Below, piece after piece: positions 20,734 to 31,343 of a stretch of 64,000 nt of DNA. This DNA comes from Pelomyxa schiedti (lineage: Eukaryota; Evosea; Pelobiontida; Pelomyxidae). The translations under genes were made by a program, and so were the position numbers. The stretch's first letter is position 1. Each line of letters opens with the position of its first letter. The stretch is from contig JAHLWZ010000816.1 of assembly GCA_020536535.1 (NCBI GenBank), forward strand, positions 51,304-115,303, written 5' to 3'. The notes under the pieces were generated by a model. The model was not told the origin of the DNA. It did no database searches and saw nothing but the letters and a program-made list of their open reading frames with translations.

Positions 20734-22752
20734 TCAACTGGTTCCCGAACCACTAACTTTGGTGTTAGGGAGGGGGGTTGTGTCTAGGATTGAGAGTCTG
20801 GATTCTAGTCGTTCAAGAGCGGCGAGACGGGATGCGAGATTGGAGAGTTCCATTGCCTGGGATTCGCAAAAGGCACAGCACGGGGGAATATGACTTGTGC
20901 CTGTTGGCGGTGGTCGCGGTGGTAGGTATGGTGTGGGCACATTGGCGGTTGTTGTTGCTTTGGGTAAGGTCAGGGGTGATGTGGGTTTTAGCATAGGCTG
21001 TAGGTGATGGGAAGGAGTGAGTTCATTGCATACTACTTCCTGCGGTCGGACATGGCTAGATCTCGCTTGCAGTATTCCGCGGTCCTTGGGATTGTTTGCA
21101 GGTACAAGATTCGGCGCTGGTCTCGGGGATAATGGAATTCTGCCAGTTACCACATTCCGCATTTCAATTGGTTGGGCTGCAATCGACATCACAACTGCAT
21201 TTTGCTTAATTCCACCCAAGGTCACAGAGGCTTTGCGGCCTTCAGTAGGTCTCTTTTTGAAAGGTTAAAGTCAGAGTATCAGGGCTTCACATTTACCTTC
21301 ATCGGGGGTGAAAACGTACGAAATTGAGCTAGCTCTGGCAACACATGCTCTGCATAGTCCGAGGGGCCTTGAATGTGATATTTTAGCTCGGTTATCTCCC
21401 AACCAATAGATCATTTACCGTTTTCAAGGCCTTTCCATTCGTTTATTGGAAGCTTGATATGATTATACATAAGAACATGTTCAGTCTGTTTATTCTTTCG
21501 ATCTAGGTCAGAGTTCTTTGATTGCAATTTGGAATACAGTTTTTCAGAGTCCTTGATCCTTCTCAATAGCTCTTCACTTTGGTGATGAAGGAGACTACTT
21601 TCCTCACTCAAATGCGAATTTGTCATTTTCCATTCATCAGATTTTGATTGCAAATGAGAAATGTCTGACTCAAGTTCACTTCTCCTTTCCTCCAGCCCTG
21701 CTATCAACTGTTTCAAGGTTTTGTACTCTTCTTGCGTCTCTTCTTGGGTTGCATTAAGTGTCTCAATCGTTTTTTGCAGTTCCTCGATAGATTTTTTCTC
21801 TTCAGAAGTCTTTCGTTGAAAGAGGTCTAACAGTGTTCTCGATTCTGATAATTCCTGCCTCAGCAAGTTTGTGTCCTTCTCTAACGTCATTTTTTCCATT
21901 GAGAGTTCTGTATTTTGTTTCCGCAAGCAGTCCAAGTTCTTCTGCTCATTTTCTATCTCGAAGGCAGCTTGAGTGGCTTCCTCGTTGAGTAGTTTGATCC
22001 TCTCAGTGAGCAGATCTTCCATCAACTTTCTTTTGGCGTTTTCTGTCTTGCGAGCATCTTCTGCAAGCTTATTTTTTCTAATTCTCTCCCTGACTTGCTC
22101 TTTATGAATGGAATCGGCACGCTGAACTTGGATTTCAAGCAAGGAAAATGAACTGGACTTCTCGATGTAATCCCACATGGGGTTGAGCGCAGCAGCCAGG
22201 AAATTCATCCTCGTTTCTTGTGGGAGAGGAATTGCCAGCAGTTCCGGACAAGGTTGCAATGAGTACTTCCTTGAGAAAAAACTGTTTAAGTTCTTTCACA
22301 AAACTATCCCAGAAGTACCTGCACATTCTTTGTATCCAGTCTCGAAGCTCTGTTTGTTTTTCCACGGCGTAAGGCGTTTCTGTTTACAAGAGTCGGTGAT
22401 CTTGATTGAACCACACAAGTTCCAGCAAAGAGAGTCTAACTTACCCAATGGCCCCCCACACAATTCTCCGAATTTTCTTTTACATCTGCTCATACTACAC
22501 TCCTTTGCAAAATATAGTATGCGCTTTTGTTAGGAAAACAACAAAGGAAGTTTCAAAAAAAAAAAAAAAAGGAAAAACCTGGGATGGCACAAGACCGTCA
22601 GAAAGAGCGATCAAAAGTTTGTGTTTAAACTGTTGACTGTGCATTATAGGTACCGGATCTGGCGTATCTAGGTGTTCAACCGCCACGTTACGTGCCACCG
22701 CCCATGCAACATCTTCCGGCCTGCGCACCTGCTCCTCCGTCTCACCGCTCAT
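20734..22752 (-). CDS. coiled-coil protein, unknown family
   Basis: The start at 22752 (MSGETEEQVRRPEDVAW) is joined through 40-70 nt introns to SQECSMSRCKRKFG, PYAVEKQTELRDWIQRMC and a helical head. A coiled coil of about 220 residues follows (for example LRQELSESRTLLDLFQRK), then AEHVLPELAQFRTF and a Pro/Thr-rich tail with CCAFCESQ and a final Leu-rich helix (LSNLASRLAALERLESRL). A structural role (cytoskeleton, centrosome or kinetochore) is possible, but no signature lets me name it. It lies 77 bases upstream of the nitroreductase start on the same strand. Confidence 0.7.
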
Positions 22753-22805
22753 CGGTTTATTTAATAAAGCAGGCCAAGATCTGCCACGATTGCAGACTTT
22801 AAAAG

Positions 22806-23045
22806 TCAATAACATTGCCAGAGGAGTAGCCCACCAACAAGAAAGGCGCCACCATTTCCCTGCAAGTACGAACGATCAATCAAATTGGTCGAAAAATCTG
22901 GGAGATAAAGGCCCTCCTCCGAGTTTTCTTCTTCCTCTTCTTCGCTGGTCCGCACGAGCACCTCGGCGAACAACCGCGATGTCAGCCCCCTGCTGCTCCT
23001 TCCCCCGCTCGCCGCCCCTCCTCGAGACCTTACGCCACGTCCCAT
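22806..23045 (-). CDS. small hypothetical protein, 79 residues
   Basis: Open from ATG 23045 (MGRGVRSRGGAASGG) with a basic Gly/Ser/Arg start, an acidic run of Glu, and a short hydrophobic end (GGAFLVGGLLLWQCY). The stop is 54 bases before the next start. It resembles a small tail-anchored protein, but the hydrophobic part is short and no family is recognised. An overlapping frame (22876-23253) is also open, so this is uncertain. Confidence 0.3.
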   Translation of the reverse strand: MGRGVRSRGGAASGGRSSRGLTSRLFAEVLVRTSEEEEEENSEEGLYLPDFSTNLIDRSYLQGNGGAFLVGGLLLWQCY

Positions 23046-24555
23046 CGTGCTCCTCCCGCTGTCCCCGCTCAGGATTAGAAGAAGCTCTTCCCTGGTGTAA
23101 GAGATGTGGTCTGGGTGAGGGACAGTGTGGGCTGAATAGTGTTGTTGTCCTCATGTGTGTTAGATGTTTTATATCACAACTTTGTCTATTTACACAATAC
23201 AGAGGGTTTATAAGGTGGGTCAGTTGGCTGGTGTCAATTTTCCAACCACACATTAGTGTTGTTTGTTTCCCAGTGTGGCTGTGACATAATGCATTTAGCT
23301 TTTCCAGTTACTTTGTAACTATCATCTGCTCTTTTTTTCACTCCCACTCCCAGCCTTAAATGTGTACATAACCATTGGGATTGACTCTTTCCAACCTTCT
23401 GCTGTGAGTTAGGAGAAGGAGGGTTATGGAGTGCAACCATCCATCCCCCTGTCTCACACACACAACAAACACACACACAAAAACACACACAAAACACCTA
23501 AAGAAAAACAAAACAGCAGCAACAACAACAAAAAAACCAACCGCGGTTTTTTTGTGTGTGCAACCGGTGGGGGCGCCCTGGGTACCCACCTCTCCCGCGA
23601 CTCTCTCCTACTTGCCCTCATCGCCCGTAGTATCTGCAGAGCACGACCTGGGGAGGCAGGGGGTCGGGAATTCCCCCCGTGCTCCCCAGGCCCAGACTCC
23701 CGCTGCCAGCCTTCGAGCTTCCCAGACTCCGGAGCGTTGGGATCTCTGCCCGTACGGTGATAGGACTTTCGGCGAACGTCTCGGGAGGGGTGGGTGGTCC
23801 CTGGTTCCCCTCTTTTGACCGTTTCCTCCCAAGTTGTTTTTTTTCGGTCCTCTCGCTTTTCCCAAGCCTTCTTTTTCTTGGCCTCCCAGAGCACTCCCCC
23901 GAGATGCGATGGGATTCCAAGCAGTGCTGTTTTCTCCCATTTGGGAAATGCCGCCGGGGAGTGTTTTGGGAGAGTTCCCCGATGGGAGGGTTTGGGAGAA
24001 TTTTGGGAGTGAGATCTACTACCAGGCTCTGTCTGACTCAGCCGTTTGATCGTTCCCGAAATTGTTCTTGATTCTTTTGATAAGAAGTCAGTGCTGAGAA
24101 ACGGGCAGACTGGGGATTGATGATCAAAAAGACTGAGGGAATCATTCTCCCCGAATTTGGTCGGGTTTTTTACAGCACTGATTCCAAGTTCCTGATTTCT
24201 TCCCCGGGCACTTGCCTTGTTTGGGGGCAGACAAGTTGGGCTGCGAAAGGAAGTTTCAGGTTTTTTCCGGCTTTCGGGGAATCTTGCCACACACATTCGG
24301 CGGTTGGTGAAACCCGTCGGAACGTCTTCTTCGGGGTTTTTGTTTTGGTTGCCTCTTGTGGAAGTTTCCCGTTTGAGGATTTGTAAATCAACTTAGGTTT
24401 ATCGGGTGATGTGCACATCACCCGGCTGCCACATTTTTTAGACGGTGATCGGCGATTCTTATCCCAAAACATTCTCCCGAAACCTGAATTATGGGTCGGA
24501 ATAAAAGAGGGGAAAAAACCTCGCAACGGCAACAACAAAGACTGCGACAGCTGGG
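23046..24555. other. 1.5 kb without recognised gene; unusual composition
   Basis: A CA/AAC-rich simple stretch (about 23455-23545) leads into about 900 bases rich in GGGAA, TTCCC and CCCGG words. A 280-codon ORF (23454-24296, minus) runs through this. It is rich in Ser, Lys, Arg and Pro, has no recognisable domain, and is mirrored by open frames on the plus strand. A perfect palindrome lies at 24403-24424. Upstream sequence of the F-box gene may be included. Confidence 0.5.
24403..24424. repeat. perfect 22-bp palindrome
   Basis: CGGGTGATGTG is followed at once by its exact reverse complement, giving 11-bp arms with no spacer. It lies about 130 bases upstream of the likely start of the F-box gene. 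It could be a dimeric DNA-binding site or a remnant of a mobile element; the sequence alone cannot decide. Confidence 0.9.
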
Positions 24556-26106
24556 ATGACGATGGGGACGATGAGACGCGTCCGATTGATTCCCGCTACG
24601 GCTGGGAGGAGTCTGCTGCGACCCACCCGTGTGCACGCAGGAGCCCAACTTTGTGGCGGCAGCAGCAACAATAGCAGCAGTAGCGAATATTTCGACGGGC
24701 TCAGGTTACGCCATCTCCTCCAAAAGCAAAAGGGGGAGACCAAGGAGAGTCGGTGCCTCTTCGGGGTCGTCGTCTTCGCTGATGGACGCAGTTGCAATAC
24801 TGCGCACCACGCGACGTCACCGGGACAGCAATGGGCGCGGCCGACTGCTGGCGACTGCCCGCGGGCCGAAAGTGTCAGCGACATCACGATTGCAACTGCG
24901 GGTGTGGTCTGATGATGATGATGATGATGATGACAGGGGTGGCACGTTGGTTCTGGACATCGAGCCCAAAATTGTGCCTGCAGGCAGTTCGAAGTTGGAT
25001 TTGATTGATGATGTTGTGGCGAGGGCACTCGCCGCAGATGTAAAAGGATATATATTCGGAAGCGAAAACTCATAAAGGCAAGCAAGGGATTGTTATTCAA
25101 CTTCAGAAGAACGAAGGTTGCGCCTGTGTCACCTCCAATGTCTGGTGATGGAGACTCTCCCTTGCTGGACCCGCCAGGTTGGCTCCAACCTCCTTCAAAA
25201 TGGTCTAATAGTAATGCAAGACGAACTGAACTTAAAATTTTGAGGATTGTCTCATCTTTAGGGCTTCGTGGCATCCTCAGAACAAGTGTGGTGTGTTTAA
25301 TTTTTTTTATTGAGAGTGGGAAGTTAATCGTTCATCAGACATGCAAAAGATTGCATTTGCATTTGATATATGATGCAGCAGTGTGGAAAAACCTTGCAGT
25401 AAAATACCATCTTCTGGAAGACACACCCAAAGCCCTGTGTGTTTGCCCAATAAATTTAGCCGTTAATCACACCCCCAGTTTTGCACTGGAAAAAACGAAA
25501 AGAAAAACCAGGAGAAGAAATATTAGATACGGTACTAAGGGCCTACATGGCGCTGTAATCATTGGCGCTCCTGTATTTATTTTAAAAATCTATAAACTTT
25601 AGTTAAGAAACTTACGGCAAACATTTCACTACAGCATACAAGATCAATTTCCCGGTACAGAATCTGTTTCGCTTCATGCAGATTCTGGGACTTTCTGTAT
25701 GCGAGCCTTCTTATCTATTCTCTGGTCTTTTCCATTTTGAGGCTTGATTCGTACATTTCTTGGGGCTGGATGTCAGTACTATTCCCATTACTTGCAGTAT
25801 TCATACATAGCTTCATTGTTATACTGGTAAACTGTCGTTCACTCCTTCTGCGCCTCATTTAATTCCTTTCAAGTTACTTTACAGGTACTTGTATAAATTT
25901 GGTCATGAGGATGCTGATCTCATTTGCTTGAAGATGACTGCATCGAGTTCCGGTACACCATGCGCTCAGAGACCTTTTTGCTTCCCACTAGCGACTCAGA
26001 GGGGATGTTCTGTGGCAACTGCAAGTGGTTTGTGGGTTGCTGTTGCTGTATCCCAACCCAGAAACTGCAATTTCGTGCATTCAGGTGGGAATGTTGGGCA
26101 GCTTGA
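24556..26106 (+). CDS. F-box protein with AT-hook-like segment and membrane helices
   Basis: The ATG at 24556 can be joined over a 61-nt intron to an exon with KSKRGRPRRVGA, an AT-hook-like motif, and then an Asp run. A further splice leads to an F-box: LKILRIVSSLGLRGILRTS joined to TCKRLHLHLIYDAAVWKNL. After LHWKKRKEKPGEEILDTVLR and another intron comes FWDFLYASLLIYSLVFSILR with LDSYISWGWMSVLFPL, which resembles a TMEM185-type transmembrane repeat. The C-terminus is unclear: the frame with DCIEFRYTMRSETF and a Cys-rich end fits one donor/acceptor pair, and another open frame ends at 26122. The F-box implies an SCF ubiquitin-ligase substrate receptor, here probably membrane bound. The start is uncertain; 24782 is an alternative. 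Confidence 0.6.
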
Positions 26107-26327
26107 TGGTTGGCTGGAATAGCATGAGAGGGTTGGGATCTCAGTTAACGGTGACTTCCTCAACTACTGACTCTTCGATTGGCGGCACACAACAAGGAAC
26201 CTCCCCTGGTCAACTTCCCCAGTTCTGCCCATGAGTACTCAAACACTCTCCAGTTTCAGGAGTTGATCTCGAGATTTGAAAACAAAAGACAAAAAAAAAA
26301 AAGAGAGACAAGAAAGAAACAAACGAC

Positions 26328-27407
26328 ATGAGTGGAGATTACGACGAGGAGCAATGGAGCGTCGTGTCGCGGGTGCAGGACATGCTCGCGGCCACCAAGT
26401 GCGAGCCCCGCCACGCCCACGACTGCGTCGCCCTGGCCTGCCACTTCGCCATGCTCCAGCGCGGCTTCTCCTTCGCTGGCTTCGGCGACTCCCCCGCCCC
26501 CGCCCCCGCCGCCTCTTCGCCCGACGACGGCGGTGCCGCCTCCTCCTCCCCCGCCTCCCCCGCCGCCCCCGCGGACCCGCCGCCTGGGTGGAACTGCGAC
26601 GCGGACGTGTACTCGTTCAAGTACACGCACGCGAGGGGGGCGCCCGGCCGCACGTTCCTGGTCAAGTCGCTGGTCCTCGGGCCCGTTCTCGCGATGCACG
26701 CAATGGATCTCGCTGCCCCCGACCGCGTGCTCTCTGTCGACGTCATGGTGAGTTCTTACGTTGGATCTGGATCTGGGGCTACTGCTTCTGGCGCCGCCTC
26801 TGGATCTGATGACACTGGGAAGAACAAGGGCGCGGCCCCTACGGTGTTCAAAGATTTGGATGGATTGATCATCAAGTTCCTTTCGTCTGTTGCTGATAAG
26901 CTCGTCGGCGCTTCTCCCATAATCCCAACTGGGCCGCGCAGGGACAAGGAGCCGGGCCTCACTGAGCGCAGGGATGGTGGTGATGACGACGAGACTGGAT
27001 TATGGGACGACTGGACCCGTGGTGCTACTGGAGGTGGAGGATTTGGATTTGGTGCTGTGAATCACAGGCCTACCCCGTTTATTTCTGGTGATGGTGATGC
27101 ACACCCCATATTCGAGAGCCCATTCTCTCTCATTGATCCAGATAGGCGCCGCCACCCTCTTACCTCACCAGAGTATGGAGGCAACTTGATTGGCCCCAGG
27201 CACCCGGGATTTGGTGGTGGAGTTGGTGGGATTGGAAGGCCGCCTCCTGGGCTTGGTGTGCCCCCTGGTGCCCGCTATGATCCATTTGGACCCCCTGGTG
27301 TATATCCCACTCCCCCGCAATCAGGCAGAGGCCGCGGCACCGGTTCTGCGTTTGGTCCCGACCCTGACCACTTGCCACCCCCTGGTTATGACGACATGTA
27401 TATGTAG
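26328..27407 (+). CDS. PSMF1: proteasome inhibitor PI31 (PSMF1-like)
   Basis: One exon of 359 codons. The N-terminal half is the FP domain (PPGWNCDADVYSFKYTHAR, FLVKSLVLGPVLAMHAMDL) with a long Ala/Pro/Ser insertion between its first helices and the WN..DVYSF core. The C-terminal half is the Gly/Pro/Arg-rich tail typical of PI31, with RPPPGLGVPPGARYDPFGPP, RGRG and DPDHLPPPGYDDMYM. The last residues allow contact with proteasome alpha-ring pockets. PI31 binds the 20S core and regulates assembly or transport. The first 400 bases are very GC-rich, unlike the flanks. Confidence 0.95.
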   Translation: MSGDYDEEQWSVVSRVQDMLAATKCEPRHAHDCVALACHFAMLQRGFSFAGFGDSPAPAPAASSPDDGGAASSSPASPAAPADPPPGWNCDADVYSFKYTHARGAPGRTFLVKSLVLGPVLAMHAMDLAAPDRVLSVDVMVSSYVGSGSGATASGAASGSDDTGKNKGAAPTVFKDLDGLIIKFLSSVADKLVGASPIIPTGPRRDKEPGLTERRDGGDDDETGLWDDWTRGATGGGGFGFGAVNHRPTPFISGDGDAHPIFESPFSLIDPDRRRHPLTSPEYGGNLIGPRHPGFGGGVGGIGRPPPGLGVPPGARYDPFGPPGVYPTPPQSGRGRGTGSAFGPDPDHLPPPGYDDMYM

Positions 27408-27697
27408 ATACAAAAAATGCATTTTTTTAAAGACAAGCTGTTTAAATCTTTTTATTTGCTGAGTGGTGGGTGCTCTAATGTACCACAAGGCTGGACCCTT
27501 CTCCCAAAAAAAACCTTGCGAGTCCAAGATATTACACAAAATGAATGCCTCCTGCACCCAACTCGGTGGGCACATTCCCAGAGAACGGTGACTGCTTGAA
27601 AAATCGATTTTGGCAGGCGGAAATAGGATTATTTCTATTCGTGTTACGCAGTCCTACTCCCGTGGTTCTCCGTGTGGATGGTGATTGAAACAAGATT

Positions 27698-28254
27698 TCA
27701 GTTGGCTTTGTGCCTTTGTGTGAGAAACCTCCAACACAGCCAGAGGAGCCTGAAATACCAGATAGGAATCCAGATTGGGCATGAAAGCAGTACCCCAAAG
27801 TATGTAACTAGCCACAGAATTGTACCAATGACTATTCTTGTTTTAGAACTCATCCATAGCTGGCCCACGTGGAAAAATTACCTGCCGGAGTGATAAGGGA
27901 AAGAAGCAGGATAGGCGATAGCAAAATCGACAGAATAGGAGGCAGAACGAGTGCAAACAGGGGAGCCAAGAGCGCAGTCAGGAGGACTCCCCCGTAACCC
28001 ACCACCGCCCCAATGGCCCAGTGCCTGGACAGGAACGAGTTTCTGCGGGCCAACTGCGGGAAGAACCCCAGCGCAGTGTCCTGCGTGGACCCAGTAAGCC
28101 CGAATATCTTGGAGACCAGCCCGGCTACTCCCCTGCGTGGTGGGGCCGGGGACGCGGGGGCCCCCGCAGGTGCAGCTGCTGGGGTGTCGGGGCTCCCCGT
28201 CACGGAGGAGGCCTCGGAATAACCCGCCGGCACAGGTTTCTCGCTGCCGTTCAT
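27698..28254 (-). CDS. small membrane protein, unknown family
   Basis: Two exons. The product starts MNGSEKPVPAGYSEASS with an Ala/Pro linker, then SKIFGLTGSTQDTALGFF, a helix (WAIGAVVGYGGVLLTALL), a second (ALVLPPILSILLSPILL), and after splicing across an intron at about 27845-27882 a third (VIGTILWLVTYFGVLL) and a fourth amphipathic segment ending QRHKAN. The phase-1 acceptor after AATAG avoids an in-frame stop. I do not recognise the family; three or four membrane passes and about 155 residues would suit an ER or mitochondrial membrane protein. Confidence 0.6.
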
Positions 28255-28430
28255 AGTTCAAGTGTTGCCCAAGATGTATCTTAGTTTGATGGTTTGTGGC
28301 CTGTGCCCAGGGTTATGGAGATTCTACTTGAAACCCCAACGCCAGTGGTTGGGACACTCGCAGCTCAGAGTTCTTAGAGGTACAGCTTGCAGTACTCGCC
28401 CACTAGTGAGAAACAAGTCTGGGTAATTCG

Positions 28431-29801
28431 GTGGGTGGGACAGGAGAAGCGGGCGAAGGGGCGGCAGTGCTCACTCCCGCAATTCCCCTGCCGCCTCTCT
28501 CCTCTGTGGTGATATCCTCGCACCCACTACAGGCCGAGGATGCGGACGAGGCGCAGGAGCAGGAGGAGGAGGAGGAGGAGCCCGGGGCCGCCGCCCCGCA
28601 CAGCGACCCCAGCGGCAGTGGTGGGGGTGGTGGCCCCGCAGCCTCGGGAAGGGGGGCGGCGCCTGCCGCGAGCGCGGTACCTGCGGTTGTCGTGGCGGGC
28701 GATGGGGACGACGATGTCATGGACGTGGTGTGGCAGAGGCTGTCGGAAATAGGCCTGGTTACGCGGCACTTCCCTGCTCCACAGCGTATGGTGTTATCGT
28801 TACTGAGATGGTGCCAATTGTTATTGTTGTTGTCGTTGATTAATAAATAATATCTCGTGTGTGTGTGGGGGTGGGGATTGGCTTTGTCACCAGAAATGCG
28901 GGTTAATAATATCTCGCTCGTTCCATTGAATTTGCTGATGCAAATGAACCAGTGTTTACCACCAAGGCCGTAGAGTGCCCATGCAATATTATTAAAGACA
29001 GCATTACAGTGTCATCAGAGACAGGTGATATGGGACATGTTGTAGATCAGGTATGGGTACGGGTTCTTATTTGAACTGAGTCCCTGTACAAAGATATCTT
29101 TTTCATTTGACTGCCTTATCCCTTGCACCGTTCGCCTGATCAAAGATCCACAAGGCAGCACAGAGACTGTAGGAGAGCAAGTTTTTTCCGAGTACGGATA
29201 TGGATTGCAATACAAAGCGTCTATTGCTTCAAGCACGTTCCATGACTCGGAAGGATGTGTCTTAGAGATTCAACTTTCATGCAATCATGAGGCCTGTGCA
29301 CCAGCCACGGCAGCTACACCTGAGTGCAACAGCAAAGAGGCTTGCGCCATCATCGTGAGCAAACTCGCAGAAGAACAAAATGGCTCCAATTCATCAACAT
29401 CCCTACGCCTTGGAGAACCAACCACTCCAGACACTAGTCCTCACTTCACTCACTTCACCCAGAGCACCACAGTTAACATTTTCCACTATTCCTCACAGCC
29501 ACCCAAAATCCGCGTAGTGAAACAAACTCTACTCCTTGGGACTCCCTCAAAAGAGCACCCATCACCAACAGCACCACCACCAGAACTCCGGAAATTCTGT
29601 TTGTATGACATCTATGGCACTGGTGGATCAGACACAGACCCCCTTGATTGTGTCATTTGCATGACTGAGCCCCGGCAAGTTGTTATGCTGCCTTGCAGAC
29701 ACATGTCAGTCTGCCCCCAGTGTGCCAATACATTGCAACAACCATCTTCCCATTGTTTACTATGCCGTGCACCTGTAAATGCTATACTGTCTGTTGAATA
29801 G
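28431..29801 (+). CDS. RING ubiquitin ligase of the LOG2/LUL-MGRN1-RNF157 family
   Basis: Three exons (28431-28785, 28953-29050, 29094-29801). The product starts MGGTGEAGEG, so N-myristoylation is possible as in this family. An acidic/Gly-rich leader is followed by VTRHFPAPQ joined to LFTTKAVECPCN and DQISFSFDCLIPCTVRLI, the family's beta-sandwich. Near the C-terminus are LRKFCLYDIYG and a C3HC4 RING: CVICMTEPRQVVMLPCRHM, CPQCANTL, CLLCRAPV. These monoubiquitylating E3 ligases act on membrane receptors and endosomal cargo in animals and on amino-acid export regulators in plants. The exon 1 start is the first ATG; 28720 (MDVVWQRL) is an alternative. Confidence 0.88.
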
Positions 29802-29914
29802 GGAAAAAAAACAGAAAAATGTCTCTCAAAACTCCAAAATTCGTTTATTTTGTCTTGCATTATTCAGGCTGCAATGCCCCGTCAGAAAAAATTTTTTTTA
29901 CAGTATTAACTAAG

Positions 29915-31339
29915 ATGAACTTGAACAGTCGATTGAGTGTCGATGCCACGGTAGCGGGACTGGGGGATGTGATCGATCAGTCTAATGTTTGGAGGCTAGA
30001 TCTCGTCAAGTTGCTGTCAGAATCGACCAAGGCATCTCCCCAGCATTGTTGCAACCAAACCTAATTCGGTGTTGTTATTAAAGCAAATGGATCAGTGGAG
30101 AGACCTGTTGAATAAGTGCGCTGGTCTGTTTAGTGCTAATTGTGAGACGGCTCAGCCACAGGTTTGTGGCGACACTTTTTTCTCCCCTATTCTCAAATAT
30201 AAGTAGGTGGCCAAACTTGTTGAGTGCGTGGACTTCGCCGTTCATCAGAGTACCGTTTGGGAACGCGTAATGGCGGAAGCTCTTTCTGAGGCGAGAAAAA
30301 CTCGCGGCGCGGCTGTAATAGCAACAGGGGATATTTCCCGAAGTGCAGACAAGCTCTCCTCTGCCATACAATCCGGAGCTGCGGCAACCAGTCAAGTATC
30401 TCATCTTTAACATCAAATGCCAATTGAAAAAATAAAGATTCTAGCACTAGCACAGGGAAGTCAACCTGTTGCTGTAAGTGCAATAGATACACTCTGGGAA
30501 TCTGTGAGAGTTATAGATTCATCCTCCTCGCTTCTGGCAAAGGCTCTGAAACTGATTGCTGTGCAATCTCTTTCACAGGTTTTTTGCCAACAAAAACCAA
30601 GAGTCCATCCCTAAATCGGCACAGATTTCAGAAGTTTCTGGTGCAATTCAAGCTGAATCACGTCTGTGGAGGGGTGAAGCCTCCAGGTGTATCTCTATTG
30701 CTGAGAGGTATCCCAGAATAAGTTTGCGAGTTCTGATAGTTTCTTAGATTGGTGGACTTGGTTGAGAGGATGGAAGGTAGAGCTGTGAGATTCTTGAATC
30801 AGGGGTCACTCTGGCTTCCAATTTGTTTGTGGACGATCACTTTACTTGCGGCAAGTATATTCTCTGTACATGTTTTGTACTATGCATTCTTCTTCTTCGT
30901 TGGCACTCTCAGGGCCTGGTCCAGTGGCACCATCCTTTGGCACCTTGTGGGAGGTATCTCTTTCTTGATCCACGTTTCCTTGTGGCACTCCGTTATATGG
31001 AAGGGAGCCAAGCGCACGCCTTCATCCTCAAACGCCACAACAACCTTGCCGCCCGACATTCAGTCGCCGTTGTCAGCCCAAGCAACCAGCAACAACAACG
31101 GCAGCGAGGAACCACGTTGCTCCGTGTTGGACATATGCTCCGTCACCACCCAAGACCCCGCCAAATGCGTGGAAGAAATCGCAAGCATGACCACCGCTCC
31201 GCACAACAGCCAACACAACAGCCTCGAGTCCTCTCAAATAGCAACACTCGCCGATTCCCCTTGTGTGCTTCCCTCACATCGCCGGATTTTCAGCACCGTG
31301 ATTCGCATGCGAACCGTCACTGACGCAGATGGACTTTAG
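29915..31339 (+). CDS. helical protein with two or three membrane passes, unknown family
   Basis: The start is MNLNSRLSVDATVAGLG. A 34-nt intron joins GDVIDQSN to NRPRHLPSIVATKPN and then DQWRDLLNKCAGLFSANC, VAKLVECVDFAVHQSTVWER and more amphipathic helices. After a segment whose join near 30580-30640 I cannot resolve, the last exon runs LVDLVERMEGRAVRFLNQG, then CLWTITLLAASIFSVHVL and YAFFFFVGTLRAWSSG, and a helix ILWHLVGGISFLIHVSLWHS. It ends in a Ser/Thr/Asn-rich tail with a stop at 31339. A helical, Cys-bearing ectodomain followed by paired membrane helices recalls Kar5/GEX1 karyogamy proteins, but that is only a shape likeness. The next gene's ATG lies 4 bases beyond this stop. Confidence 0.55.
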
Positions 31340-31343
31340 CGGA

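Noticed and set aside
23454-24296. 280-codon ORF on the minus strand
   Set aside because: No recognisable fold; composition follows GGGAA/TTCCC words; plus-strand frames over the same bases are open too.
24489-25274. 261-codon minus-strand ORF
   Set aside because: Antisense shadow of the F-box gene; a His run mirrors the Asp run of the plus-strand protein.
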